Assembly (NCBI RefSeq): GCF_048269545.1 | Contig: NZ_JBLXIJ010000001.1 | Location: 434,001 to 498,000 of the forward strand | DNA: 64,000 nucleotides | Reading direction: 5' to 3' | From: Halpernia sp048269545 | Lineage (GTDB): Bacteria > Bacteroidota > Bacteroidia > Flavobacteriales > Weeksellaceae | Part shown: one piece after another, positions 41,412-49,901 of the stretch | Layout of the letters: the number at the start of each line of letters is the position of its first letter | How positions within the stretch are numbered: position 1 is the stretch's first letter | Notes under the pieces: generated by a model | Database searches by the model: none | Told to the model about the DNA's origin: nothing | Seen by the model: only the letters and a program-made list of their open reading frames with translations | Translations under genes and position numbers: made by a program

Positions 41412-42641
41412 ATGTACTCAATTATAGACATAGAAAGCAATGGCGGTGCTTTTCGAGAAGAACAGATTACGGAAATTGCAATTTATAAATTTGATGGACA
41501 TCAAATTTTAGATCAATTTATTTCAATAGTAAATCCGCAAAGTGAGATTACGCCTTACGTTCAAAAATTAACAGGAATTACTCAAAATATGGTGCGAACA
41601 GCGCCAAAATTCCACGAAATTGCAAAAAGAATTGTAGAAATCACAGAAAATTCAACCATAGTTGGTCATAATGTGGAGTTTGATTACAGAATGTTGCGAC
41701 AATCTTTTGCTGCTTTAGGTTTTGATTTTGAGCGTGAAACGATTGATACAATTCCTCTCGCCAGAAAATTAATTCCCGATGAAAAAAGTTATTCTTTAAG
41801 TAAACTTTGTAAATCAATTGGTATTCCTTTAACTGAAAAACATAGAGCAGGAGGCGATGCAAGAGCAACTTTAGATTTGTTTAAATTATTAATGTTAAAA
41901 GATCAATCCGCAGAAATTATACAAAAACAACAAGAAGAAGCACGCTCAAAATCTGAATTAAATAAGATTAAAAAATTAATTGAAAATCTACCTTCCAAAA
42001 AAGGATTGGTTTATTTTCAAGATGAAAACGGTAAATTATTGTATGTCGATTTCGTGACAGATTTATACAGAACTTCAAAAAGTTTTCTAAATTCAAAAGC
42101 AAAGAAATGGAATCACATCCAGCAATTAACTTCACAAATTCATTATGAATTAGTTGGGAATGAAGTTCTTGCAAGAATAATGATGCTCAATAAAAAAATC
42201 ACCAAAGATGAACACGCACTTTTTGGATTATTTTTTATCAATGAAAAATATGTGATTAAAAGATTAAGTTCTATAAAAAAAATAAAACCTTTATTAAAAT
42301 TAAAGACTTTTTCTCAGGCTTCAAAAGTCTTAAAATATATAGAAGAAAAAACAGAATTTCAAGATTTTGAAAATTTTACAAACGAAATAAATTTAGAAAA
42401 TAGAAACGAACTTTGGCTTTCTGAAGGTAGAACTTTAGGCGAAAAATCTTTTTTAATTATTGAAAACGGCGCGTTAAAAAGTTATGGTTTTTATGAATTG
42501 TATCATCAAATAAAATCAAGAGATAAAATTGATAAACTAAAAATTGACATTTCATTTGAACCTAAATTGTTAGAAAATTATTTAAAATTAGCTCTTCTCA
42601 AAAATTACTTTAAAATTGAAGCTTTACCAAATGCAAATTAA
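41412..42641 (+). CDS. DnaQ-type 3'-5' exonuclease with a degenerate GIY-YIG region
   Basis: Residues 1-165 form a DEDDh exonuclease: SIIDIESNG (first Asp/Glu), VGHNVEFDYRML (Asp), and HRAGGDARATLDLF (His and Asp). Residues about 195-290 align with the N-terminal GIY-YIG of UvrC/Cho (LPSKKGLVYFQDENGKLLYV), but the YIG motif reads LYVDF and the LLLE catalytic Glu region reads IMML, so this part appears inactive. The last 110 residues are unassigned. Similar fusions with intact GIY-YIG occur in flavobacteria (from memory). A role in DNA repair is likely. Confidence 0.82.
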   Translation: MYSIIDIESNGGAFREEQITEIAIYKFDGHQILDQFISIVNPQSEITPYVQKLTGITQNMVRTAPKFHEIAKRIVEITENSTIVGHNVEFDYRMLRQSFAALGFDFERETIDTIPLARKLIPDEKSYSLSKLCKSIGIPLTEKHRAGGDARATLDLFKLLMLKDQSAEIIQKQQEEARSKSELNKIKKLIENLPSKKGLVYFQDENGKLLYVDFVTDLYRTSKSFLNSKAKKWNHIQQLTSQIHYELVGNEVLARIMMLNKKITKDEHALFGLFFINEKYVIKRLSSIKKIKPLLKLKTFSQASKVLKYIEEKTEFQDFENFTNEINLENRNELWLSEGRTLGEKSFLIIENGALKSYGFYELYHQIKSRDKIDKLKIDISFEPKLLENYLKLALLKNYFKIEALPNAN

Positions 42642-42656
42642 TTTTAAAATTTAAAT

Positions 42657-42664
42657 TAAATTTG
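42657..42664 (+). promoter_or_regulatory. -7 promoter box of lysA
   Basis: TAAATTTG fits TAnnTTTG and ends 26 bases before the lysA ATG. No -33 TTG is visible at the expected spacing. Confidence 0.5.
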
Positions 42665-42690
42665 CGCAGTTAAAATCCCATAAAATTAAA

Positions 42691-43890
42691 ATGACCAACA
42701 AAGATTTACTAAAAATCGCCACAGAATTTGGCACGCCAACTTACGTTTATGATGCGGAATCCATCAAAACACAATACCAAAAATTAACGGGATCTTTTAC
42801 CAAGAGTACTCGTTTTTTCTATGCTGCAAAGGCTTTAACAAATATTAATATTCTAAAATATATTGAAAGTTTAGGCGCGTCTTTGGATTGTGTTTCCATT
42901 AATGAAGTGAAGCTAGGTTTGAAGGCGGGGTTTGATGCAGATCGAATTTTATTTACACCAAACTGTGTTGATTTTAGTGAAATTGAAGAGGCAGTTGCAT
43001 TGAAAGTTCACGTAAATATTGATAATATTTCTATTTTAGAACAATTTGGAAATAAATTCGGAAATTCTTATCCCATTTTCGTAAGAATAAATCCACACAT
43101 TTTTGCAGGGGGAAATTATAAAATTTCAACGGGACATATTGATTCTAAATTTGGAATTTCTATTCATCAACTGCGTCATATTGAACGCGTAATGAAATCT
43201 ACAAATCTTTGTGTGAATGGACTTCACATGCACACGGGAAGTGAAATAAAAGATGTGGATGTTTTTGTACAAGGTTTAGAAATTTTATTTGAAATAGCAG
43301 AACATTTTCCAGATTTAAAATATTTGGATATGGGAAGTGGATTCAAAGTTCCATATCAAGATTCTGAAGAAGAAACAGATGTGAAATCTTTAGGAAAAAA
43401 AGTAGAAAAAGCTTTAGCTGATTTTAATAAAGAGCAAGGCAAAAAATTGCAACTTTGGTTTGAACCAGGAAAATTTTTAGTGAGTGAAAGTGGACATTTT
43501 TTAGTTAATTCTAATGTGATAAAACCAACAACTGCGACAACTTTTGTGGGCATAAATTCTGGTTTTAACCATTTAATTCGCCCAATGTTTTACGATTCTT
43601 ACCATAAAATAGAAAATCTTTCTAATCCAAAAGGTGCGGAAAGAATTTACACAGTTGTCGGAAACATCTGTGAAACCGATACTTTTGCGTGGGACAGAAA
43701 ATTAAATGAAGTTCGGGAACACGATATTTTAGTTTTTAGAAATGCAGGAGCTTATGGATTTGAAATGAGTTCTAATTTTAACTCTCGATTGAAACCTGCG
43801 GAAGTTTTATTTCTCGACGGAAAAGCACATTTAATTAGAAAAAGAGATGAGTTTGAAGATTTATTGAGAAATCAAATTGAAGTGATTTAA
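42691..43890 (+). CDS. lysA: Diaminopimelate decarboxylase
   Basis: LysA converts meso-diaminopimelate to lysine with PLP. At 399 residues, the PLP lysine is K47 in FFYAAKALTN. GASLDCVSINEVKLGLKAG, VRINPHIFAGG, GLHMHTGSEI and the barrel-end motif FRNAGAYGFEMSSNFNSRLKP are all present. The protein is complete. It is followed after one base by a secreted TonB-like gene, so the two share a transcript. Confidence 0.96.
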   Translation: MTNKDLLKIATEFGTPTYVYDAESIKTQYQKLTGSFTKSTRFFYAAKALTNINILKYIESLGASLDCVSINEVKLGLKAGFDADRILFTPNCVDFSEIEEAVALKVHVNIDNISILEQFGNKFGNSYPIFVRINPHIFAGGNYKISTGHIDSKFGISIHQLRHIERVMKSTNLCVNGLHMHTGSEIKDVDVFVQGLEILFEIAEHFPDLKYLDMGSGFKVPYQDSEEETDVKSLGKKVEKALADFNKEQGKKLQLWFEPGKFLVSESGHFLVNSNVIKPTTATTFVGINSGFNHLIRPMFYDSYHKIENLSNPKGAERIYTVVGNICETDTFAWDRKLNEVREHDILVFRNAGAYGFEMSSNFNSRLKPAEVLFLDGKAHLIRKRDEFEDLLRNQIEVI

Positions 43891-43891
43891 T

Positions 43892-44614
43892 ATGAAAAAA
43901 ATTGTTGCACTTTTCTTTATTTTAATTTCAATTCTAAGCTTCTCACAAGATGTTTTAGAAAAATATCCAGAAGAGCAAAAACCTTATGAAGGAGGCGAAA
44001 TTCAGTTATTTAGAGATATTCATCAAATTATAATTGATAAAAATCTTAAACCTTGTGACAATAAAAATGAATATTATAATTTGCATATTTTAGTATATCC
44101 CGATAATTCTATAAAATATGTAAAAGATCTAAATCCAGAAAACGCAATTAAAAATAAATGTGCTTTTGATTTATCGAGAGAAGTTGCAAAATATCTTCAT
44201 GGTTGGATTCCTGCGACTGTAGATAATAAAAAAGTAATTGCTCAAACTGGATATTATATGATTCCTTCTCAACTTTTCGCCAATTATAATGATGGATATT
44301 ACCCGTTTAAAAATTTCGAAAATGCTTCATACGATGGCGGAATGAACCAGTTTAGAAAAAAGGTTTTTCAAAATATAAATCTTAGTAGATTTACTTTCGA
44401 TGGTACTTTCAGACTTGTTGTTACTTTTACAATTGAAGCAGATGGAAAAATGAGCAACGTAGAACTTGCAGAATCTTCTGGTTTGCCAGAATTTGATAAA
44501 ATGGTAATTTCTGGTATAAAAGGAATTCGAAATAAATGGACTCCGGCGAAATCTTTTGATGTCCCAATTGCATCAAATTTTAGATTGCCATTAGCTTTTC
44601 AATCTCAATACTGA
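43892..44614 (+). CDS. Secreted protein with a TonB C-terminal-like domain
   Basis: At 240 residues, this has a signal peptide (MKKIVALFFILISILSFSQ). Residues about 150-240 match the TonB C-terminal fold as used in Bacteroidota (GTFRLVVTFTIEADGKMSNV, then ESSGLPEFDKMVISGI and KWTPAK). The first half (about 25-140) has a weaker, similar strand pattern with two cysteines and may be a second, diverged copy. Without a membrane anchor or proline-rich spacer it is not a classical TonB; it may bind periplasmic or envelope partners. It is co-transcribed with lysA. Confidence 0.75.
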   Translation: MKKIVALFFILISILSFSQDVLEKYPEEQKPYEGGEIQLFRDIHQIIIDKNLKPCDNKNEYYNLHILVYPDNSIKYVKDLNPENAIKNKCAFDLSREVAKYLHGWIPATVDNKKVIAQTGYYMIPSQLFANYNDGYYPFKNFENASYDGGMNQFRKKVFQNINLSRFTFDGTFRLVVTFTIEADGKMSNVELAESSGLPEFDKMVISGIKGIRNKWTPAKSFDVPIASNFRLPLAFQSQY

Positions 44615-44772
44615 TCTTCTTTAGAAGGGAATTTTTACAAATTATTGAAAGTCTTAATCAAAAATGGAATACTGCGTCTTTTCAAGGTATTCCTATAAAA
44701 ACTAAACTTCTTATAACTCACAATTTTAACGAAGAATAATTAATTTTTTCTGCCATTCTGTCCTAATTTTTC

Positions 44773-44780
44773 TATCTTTG
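44773..44780 (+). promoter_or_regulatory. -7 promoter box of miaB
   Basis: TATCTTTG matches TAnnTTTG. The predicted start of transcription gives a leader of about 60 bases that contains the TCTAA tandem tract. The -33 half is not clear. Confidence 0.55.
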
Positions 44781-44804
44781 CAGAATAATTTTTTTAGAGC
44801 TTAG

Positions 44805-44838
44805 TCTAAAATCTAACCTCTAATATCTAATATCTAAG
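44805..44838 (+). repeat. TCTAA-type tandem tract in the miaB leader
   Basis: TCTAAAATCTAAC, CTCTAA and ATATCTAATATCTAAG form five degenerate units of 7-8 bases, ending 5 bases before the start codon. Similar tracts lie in the leaders of the cupin gene and trxA. Confidence 0.55.
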
Positions 44839-44843
44839 AAAAA

Positions 44844-46280
44844 GTGCAAGAAAAATACATAGACGAAACCAAACAAGGAGAAGCAATCGCCATCGCAGAA
44901 AAACCAGAAAACACCAAAAAATTATTTTTGGAAAGTTACGGCTGTCAAATGAATTTCTCCGATTCAGAGATTGTCGCTTCAATTTTAAATGATAACGGTT
45001 ATAACACCACAAATAATTTAGAAGAAGCAGATTTAATCTTATTAAATACGTGTTCCATTCGGGAAAAAGCGGAGCAAACCGTGAGAATGCGTTTGTCGCA
45101 ATTCAAAAATTTAAAGAAACAAAAACCAAGCATCACAGTTGGTGTTTTGGGTTGTATGGCAGAACGCTTAAAAACCAAATTTTTAGAAGAGGAACAATTG
45201 GTAGATTTAGTTGTCGGACCAGATGCTTACAGAGATTTACCAAATCTTTTAAAAGAAACAGATGATGGAAGAGACGCTATAAATGTGATTCTTTCTAAAG
45301 AAGAAACTTACGGAGATATTAATCCAGTTCGTCTCGGTGGAAACGGCGTCACTGCTTTTGTGACGATAACGCGCGGTTGTGATAATATGTGTACTTTTTG
45401 CGTCGTTCCTTTTACCAGAGGTCGTGAGAGAAGTAGAGATCCGCATTCTATTATTAAAGAATGTATAAATTTAGCAGAAAATGGCTATAAAGAAATTACG
45501 CTTTTAGGTCAAAATGTAGATTCTTATTTATGGTTTGGCGGCGGTCCGAAAAAAGATTTTAACAAAGCGACAGAAATGCAACAATTAACTGCAGTAAATT
45601 TTGCGAAATTATTGGATTTAGTAGCACTCGCTGTTCCAGAAATGCGCATAAGATTTTCCACGTCAAATCCGCAAGATATGGATTTAGATGTCTTTAGAAT
45701 GATTGCCAAACACAACAATATCTGTAAATACGTTCATCTTCCGGTACAAAGTGGAAGCAATGAAATTTTGCGAAAAATGAACCGACAACACACGCGCGAA
45801 GAGTATTTAGAATTGATAAAAAAAGCCAAAGAAATTGTTCCAGATATTTCTTTTTCACAAGATATGATGGTTGGTTTTTGTGGCGAAACCGAAGAAGATC
45901 ATCAACAAACTTTGAGTTTAATGCGCGAAGTAGAATATGATTATGGATATATGTTTTCTTACTCCGAACGTCCCGGAACACCGGCTCACAAAAAAATGGA
46001 AGACAATATTCCTGCAGATATCAAACAAAGAAGATTAGCAGAGGTCATTGCTTTGCAAGGCGAATTGTCCCGAAAAAGAATGGAAGGTTATGTTGGGAAA
46101 ATTCACGAAATTTTAATTGAAGGCATTTCCAAAAAGAATAAAAACCAATGGAAAGGAAGAAATTCCCAAAATGCGGTTTGTGTTTTTGATAAATTGGATG
46201 GTCAAAAATTAGGCGACAAAGTTTCAGTTTTTGTCCACGGAAATACTCAAGGCACGCTTTTGGGAGAAACGGTTTTGTAA
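44844..46280 (+). CDS. miaB: tRNA-2-methylthio-N6-dimethylallyladenosine synthase
   Basis: MiaB is a radical-SAM methylthiotransferase acting on A37 of tRNAs. The N-terminal UPF0004 domain supplies the auxiliary cluster cysteines C34, C70 and C104. The radical-SAM motif is RGCDNMCTFCVVP with C179, C183 and C186. VHLPVQSGSNEILRKMNR and DMMVGFCGETEEDH follow, and the last 65 residues form the TRAM domain. I take the GTG at 44844 as start: it lies just after the tandem tract and keeps the whole N-terminus. At 478 residues the length is normal. Confidence 0.95.
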   Translation: MQEKYIDETKQGEAIAIAEKPENTKKLFLESYGCQMNFSDSEIVASILNDNGYNTTNNLEEADLILLNTCSIREKAEQTVRMRLSQFKNLKKQKPSITVGVLGCMAERLKTKFLEEEQLVDLVVGPDAYRDLPNLLKETDDGRDAINVILSKEETYGDINPVRLGGNGVTAFVTITRGCDNMCTFCVVPFTRGRERSRDPHSIIKECINLAENGYKEITLLGQNVDSYLWFGGGPKKDFNKATEMQQLTAVNFAKLLDLVALAVPEMRIRFSTSNPQDMDLDVFRMIAKHNNICKYVHLPVQSGSNEILRKMNRQHTREEYLELIKKAKEIVPDISFSQDMMVGFCGETEEDHQQTLSLMREVEYDYGYMFSYSERPGTPAHKKMEDNIPADIKQRRLAEVIALQGELSRKRMEGYVGKIHEILIEGISKKNKNQWKGRNSQNAVCVFDKLDGQKLGDKVSVFVHGNTQGTLLGETVL

Positions 46281-46290
46281 AATTATTTGG

Positions 46291-46389
46291 GCAGCTTTTC
46301 CGTCTTCCACTCCCAATCTTTTGCCTTCGAAATTTTTTTTTATTGAAGATTAATAAGAGGCAAAAGGATTTCCGTTCAAGCCGGGCTGC
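46291..46389. repeat. Dispersed palindromic element, copy B
   Basis: Outer ends GCAGC (46291-46295) and GCTGC (46385-46389) are inverted. An inner stem pairs AATCTTTTGCCT (46315-46326) with AGGCAAAAGGATT (46358-46370) with one bulged base. The layout AATC, TTTTG stem, AAAAGGATTTCC, then a GGGCT end matches copy A at 2290-2359, though stem and loop sequences differ, with paired bases changing together. It lies between miaB and the sigma-54 activator. Confidence 0.65.
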
Positions 46390-46457
46390 AAAGTTGTTAA
46401 AACTAAGAAGTTTTTTAAAAAATCATTAGACTAAAACGTATCTGAATTCTATTAAAT

Positions 46458-47744
46458 ATGACAGACTTACAATCTATAAAAACACGTTTCGGAATTATTG
46501 GGAATTATCCCGTTTTAAACCGTGCCTTAGAAAAAGCCGTGCAAGTTGCGCCAACTGATATTTCCGTTTTAGTAATGGGAGAATCTGGAGTTGGGAAAGA
46601 ATTTATCCCGAAAATTATTCATGGGGAATCTCGCAGAAAACATCAACCTTACATTGTTGTAAATTGCGGTGCAATTCCAGAAGGAACAATAGATTCTGAA
46701 TTATTTGGTCATGAAAAAGGTGCTTTTACCGGTGCAACTTCCACCAGAAAAGGCTATTTTGAAGTTGCAGATGGCGGAACAATTTTTCTTGATGAGGTAG
46801 GGGAATTGCCTTTGCAAACACAAGTCCGTCTTTTGAGAGTTTTAGAAAGTGGTGAATTTATGAAAGTTGGTTCTTCACAAATTCAAAAAACAAATGTGAG
46901 AATTGTTGCTGCAACTAATGTAAATATGTTGAAAGCAATAAATGACGGAAGATTTCGTGAAGATTTATATTACCGTTTAAATACTGTACAAATTGATATG
47001 CCTGCTTTGAGAGAAAGAAAAGGCGATATTCATCTTTTGTTTAGAAAATTTGCTATTGATTTTGCTGAAAAATATAGAATGCCAGAATTGAAATTGACAG
47101 ACGATGCAGTTCAATATTTAGAAAATTATAATTTTCCTGGAAACATCAGACAATTGCGAAATTTAGTTGAACAAATGACCGTTGTAGAAAAGAATAGAGA
47201 AATAAATGCAGTGAAATTAGCAGAATATATCCCAATTCAAAATCAACTTCCTGCAGTTATTAATAAAAATTCTTCTTCAAATTCTTCTTCAGAATTTAAT
47301 TCGGAAAGAGAGATTATGTACAAAATTTTGTTTGATATGCGTAACGATTTAAATGATTTAAAATCTTTAACTTCGGAACTCATTAAAAACCGAACAAATG
47401 AAGATTTTAGCCATCAAGAAAAAAATCTGATAAACAGAATTTATACAGGAGAAGCTTCGCATCAAAATGCAAATTCTTTGTTGTATTTTGAAAATTCAAA
47501 CCAATCTAATAATTTTAATAATCAAAATAATCTTTCAAAAGAAACCGATAATTACGAAGAAGTAGAAGATATTGAAATTGAAGAACCAAAAACAGACTCA
47601 CTTTCTTTGCAAAATAATGAAAGAGAACTAATTGTAAAAGCACTTGAAAAGCACAAAGGACGAAGAAATAAAGCCGCAAATGAATTGGGTATTTCGCAAA
47701 GAACTTTGTACAGAAAAATAAAACAATACAATTTAGAAGAATAA
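46458..47744 (+). CDS. Sigma-54-interacting transcriptional activator without receiver domain
   Basis: At 428 residues, the AAA+ domain (about 10-245) has Walker A GESGVGKE (41-48), the sigma-54 contact loop GAFTGA (88-93), Walker B GGTIFLDEVGELP near 108, and the arginine-finger block RFREDLYYRLNTVQI. A low-complexity Asn/Ser/Glu linker follows, then a Fis-type helix-turn-helix at the end (ELGISQRTLYRKIKQY). It has no N-terminal receiver or GAF domain, so its activity must be controlled otherwise. It heads a group with lptE and the TPR-like gene. The gene it activates is unknown. Confidence 0.9.
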   Translation: MTDLQSIKTRFGIIGNYPVLNRALEKAVQVAPTDISVLVMGESGVGKEFIPKIIHGESRRKHQPYIVVNCGAIPEGTIDSELFGHEKGAFTGATSTRKGYFEVADGGTIFLDEVGELPLQTQVRLLRVLESGEFMKVGSSQIQKTNVRIVAATNVNMLKAINDGRFREDLYYRLNTVQIDMPALRERKGDIHLLFRKFAIDFAEKYRMPELKLTDDAVQYLENYNFPGNIRQLRNLVEQMTVVEKNREINAVKLAEYIPIQNQLPAVINKNSSSNSSSEFNSEREIMYKILFDMRNDLNDLKSLTSELIKNRTNEDFSHQEKNLINRIYTGEASHQNANSLLYFENSNQSNNFNNQNNLSKETDNYEEVEDIEIEEPKTDSLSLQNNERELIVKALEKHKGRRNKAANELGISQRTLYRKIKQYNLEE

Positions 47745-47795
47745 TTCTAAACATACAAAAGATATTAGATGAGATATAATAGACTTAAAGATTCA

Positions 47796-48338
47796 ATGAA
47801 ACCCTTTTTTACGCATAATTTTGCGCAAATCTTTTTCCTTTTAACTTTTTCCTTTTTCCTTCAAAATTGTTACAGTTTCACGGGTTCTTCTTTAAGCCCT
47901 GAAACTAAAACGGTTCAGATTGATGAATTTCCAAATAATTCAGCTTTGCAAAATCCAAATTTATCACAACAATTTTCTACAGACATTCAAAACAGATTTT
48001 TACAAAGAACAACTTTAAAAGGTACCAAAACGAATCCAGATATTTTAATTCAAGGTCAAATTACAGATTATACTATTTCACCAACCACAATTTCTTCGCC
48101 TGTAGAAGCAACTGGAGGAAATTTACAAGCGGCACAAAATAAATTAACTATCACAGTTCAAGTGCATTATGAAAATCATGTAAAAGGAGAAGAATCAAAA
48201 AGTTTTGACCGCACTTATTCTGATGAAGCCGTTTTTAGTAGTGATTTAGACATTAATCAAATAGAAACTTCACAAGTGAAATTGGTAAATGAGAGAATTA
48301 TTAATAAAATTTTTAACGATATTGTAGCCAATTGGTAA
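47796..48338 (+). CDS. lptE: LPS-assembly lipoprotein LptE
   Basis: LptE plugs the LptD outer-membrane channel and assists LPS delivery. A lipoprotein signal (FFLLTFSFFLQNC) ends in a lipobox. The mature part contains SLSPETKTVQIDEFPN and a later ITVQVHYENH, which fit the Bacteroidota LptE pattern. I favour the ATG at 47796; another at 47769 would add nine residues before the signal. Its stop overlaps the next start (TAATG), indicating translational coupling. Confidence 0.85.
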   Translation: MKPFFTHNFAQIFFLLTFSFFLQNCYSFTGSSLSPETKTVQIDEFPNNSALQNPNLSQQFSTDIQNRFLQRTTLKGTKTNPDILIQGQITDYTISPTTISSPVEATGGNLQAAQNKLTITVQVHYENHVKGEESKSFDRTYSDEAVFSSDLDINQIETSQVKLVNERIINKIFNDIVANW

Positions 48339-49894
48339 TGAATAATAGACTTTTAGAAATATTAAAAAACCCAGAATTATTAGTTTTAACGGATATTGAG
48401 ATTTTAGAAAAAGAAATTTCAAAAAATCCTTTTGCACAAAGTTTTCGTGCAGTTCAACTTCTTGCAACACATCGTTTTAAAGAAGATTTATACAATGCAA
48501 AATTGTCTGAAACTGCTGCTTTCACAACAGATAAAAAGATTTTATATCATTTAATTCATCAAAAAAAGGTTCAAGATAATTTTGCTTCTAAAGAAAATAA
48601 CGAAAATGCATTTTCAGAAGATTTCTCATTCCCAAAAAATGAAAAAGAAGAAATTATTAAAGAAAATGAACCCATTTCTAAAGTAGAAAAACTAATTGCG
48701 ACTCCAGAAACTAAGTTTCAAGAAATAAAAATTTCTCCAAAGGAATCTCCAAAAGAAGTTTTTGTTAACGGTGAACTCAATAGAATTTTATTTGAAGGAG
48801 AAGAAGATTTTCTAAATGAAGAAACATTAGCGATTGATTTAGAAGCGACGAAAGAATCTGGAAATATAGTGATTGCTGAAAAAGAAAACGTCCCAAATTT
48901 TGTAGGGAAAGAAAATAATTCTGGTGATTATTTTGAAGGAACACGAAAGTTTACCACAGAAACCGTGATTGATGAAGATGAAATTAAAACGGAAGAAAAC
49001 ATTATAGAAAATCCGTCACAATTAAGTTTTCATGGCTCTCAAGAATTTCTTTCAGAAGTAAAAATTGAAGTAAAAAAAGAAAGTGTTCCATATTTTATTG
49101 CAGAAAATAAAATAAGCAAGCACGAATTGGAAATGCAAAAATTAATTGCAGAAGTGGAAGCAAAAATGAAAAAATCTTCTGCGAAAAAAAGTGAGAAAGA
49201 TGAAGATTTTGAAAATAATTATTCTTTAGATTTTACAGGAATTTCTCACGAAGAAACACCGGAAAATATTGTAGAACAAGAAAAGCCAAAGGAAAATTTA
49301 GTAGAACAAAAAGAAGAAATTACAGAAAATCCCACTTGGAAACCTATGAGTTTTGTGAATCATAATTCAAATCCTTTAAAAGTTGAAAAACCCGAATTTG
49401 AAGAATCAGCAGAGATTTCCGAAGAAGAAATTGCAGAAAAACCAGAAGAATTTCCTGAAATTAAAATGTCTTTTTTTGGTTCAAAAGTGGAGGAAATTAA
49501 TGAAGAAAAAAAATCGGATAGCACAGAAAATACTTCAGATGATGACAAAAGTAACGTTCCTATTTTTATAAATACTTGGCAAAGTTGGTTGAAATTAAAA
49601 CCAGAAACTTCTGTTCCAAAAGAAAACATTAAGCAAAAAGCCATAGAGAAATTCATTGAAAAAGAACCGAAAATTTCTCGATTAAAAGAAGAATCCAATT
49701 TTACAGTAAAAGATAAAGGCGACAATATTTCGCATCTTATGACAGAAACTTTAGCGAATTTATATTTGGATCAAAAACTATATGCAAAAGCGCAAAAAGC
49801 TTTTGAACTTTTAATAGAGAAAGAACCTGAGAAAAAAGAAAAATTTGAGGAAAAATTGAAGCAAATAAAGGAATTAAAAAACCAAAAAAATTAA
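48338..49894 (+). CDS. Acidic, mostly disordered protein with a C-terminal TPR-like helix pair
   Basis: From the ATG at 48338 (overlapping the lptE stop) it has about 518 residues. The N-terminal 60 are helical (LLEILKNPELLVLTDIEILE). Residues about 80-430 are low-complexity, rich in Glu, Lys and Asn, and probably disordered. The last 50 residues (ETLANLYLDQKLYAKAQKAF, then LLIEKEPEKKEKFEEKL) look like one TPR. No signal peptide or membrane segment is seen. The role is unknown; coupling to lptE suggests an envelope-related job. It ends 7 bases before the convergent rnpA. Confidence 0.65.
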   Translation: MNNRLLEILKNPELLVLTDIEILEKEISKNPFAQSFRAVQLLATHRFKEDLYNAKLSETAAFTTDKKILYHLIHQKKVQDNFASKENNENAFSEDFSFPKNEKEEIIKENEPISKVEKLIATPETKFQEIKISPKESPKEVFVNGELNRILFEGEEDFLNEETLAIDLEATKESGNIVIAEKENVPNFVGKENNSGDYFEGTRKFTTETVIDEDEIKTEENIIENPSQLSFHGSQEFLSEVKIEVKKESVPYFIAENKISKHELEMQKLIAEVEAKMKKSSAKKSEKDEDFENNYSLDFTGISHEETPENIVEQEKPKENLVEQKEEITENPTWKPMSFVNHNSNPLKVEKPEFEESAEISEEEIAEKPEEFPEIKMSFFGSKVEEINEEKKSDSTENTSDDDKSNVPIFINTWQSWLKLKPETSVPKENIKQKAIEKFIEKEPKISRLKEESNFTVKDKGDNISHLMTETLANLYLDQKLYAKAQKAFELLIEKEPEKKEKFEEKLKQIKELKNQKN

Positions 49895-49901
49895 ATTGGG
49901 T

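Noticed and set aside
39819..42641. A HerA-based antiphage defence system
   Set aside because: The ATPase belongs to the widespread DUF853 group, has no SIR2 or effector nuclease in its transcript, and the surroundings are housekeeping genes.
44617..44630. CTTC-TTTA-GAAG hairpin after the TonB-like gene as a terminator
   Set aside because: The stem is only four to five base pairs and the T tract is interrupted.
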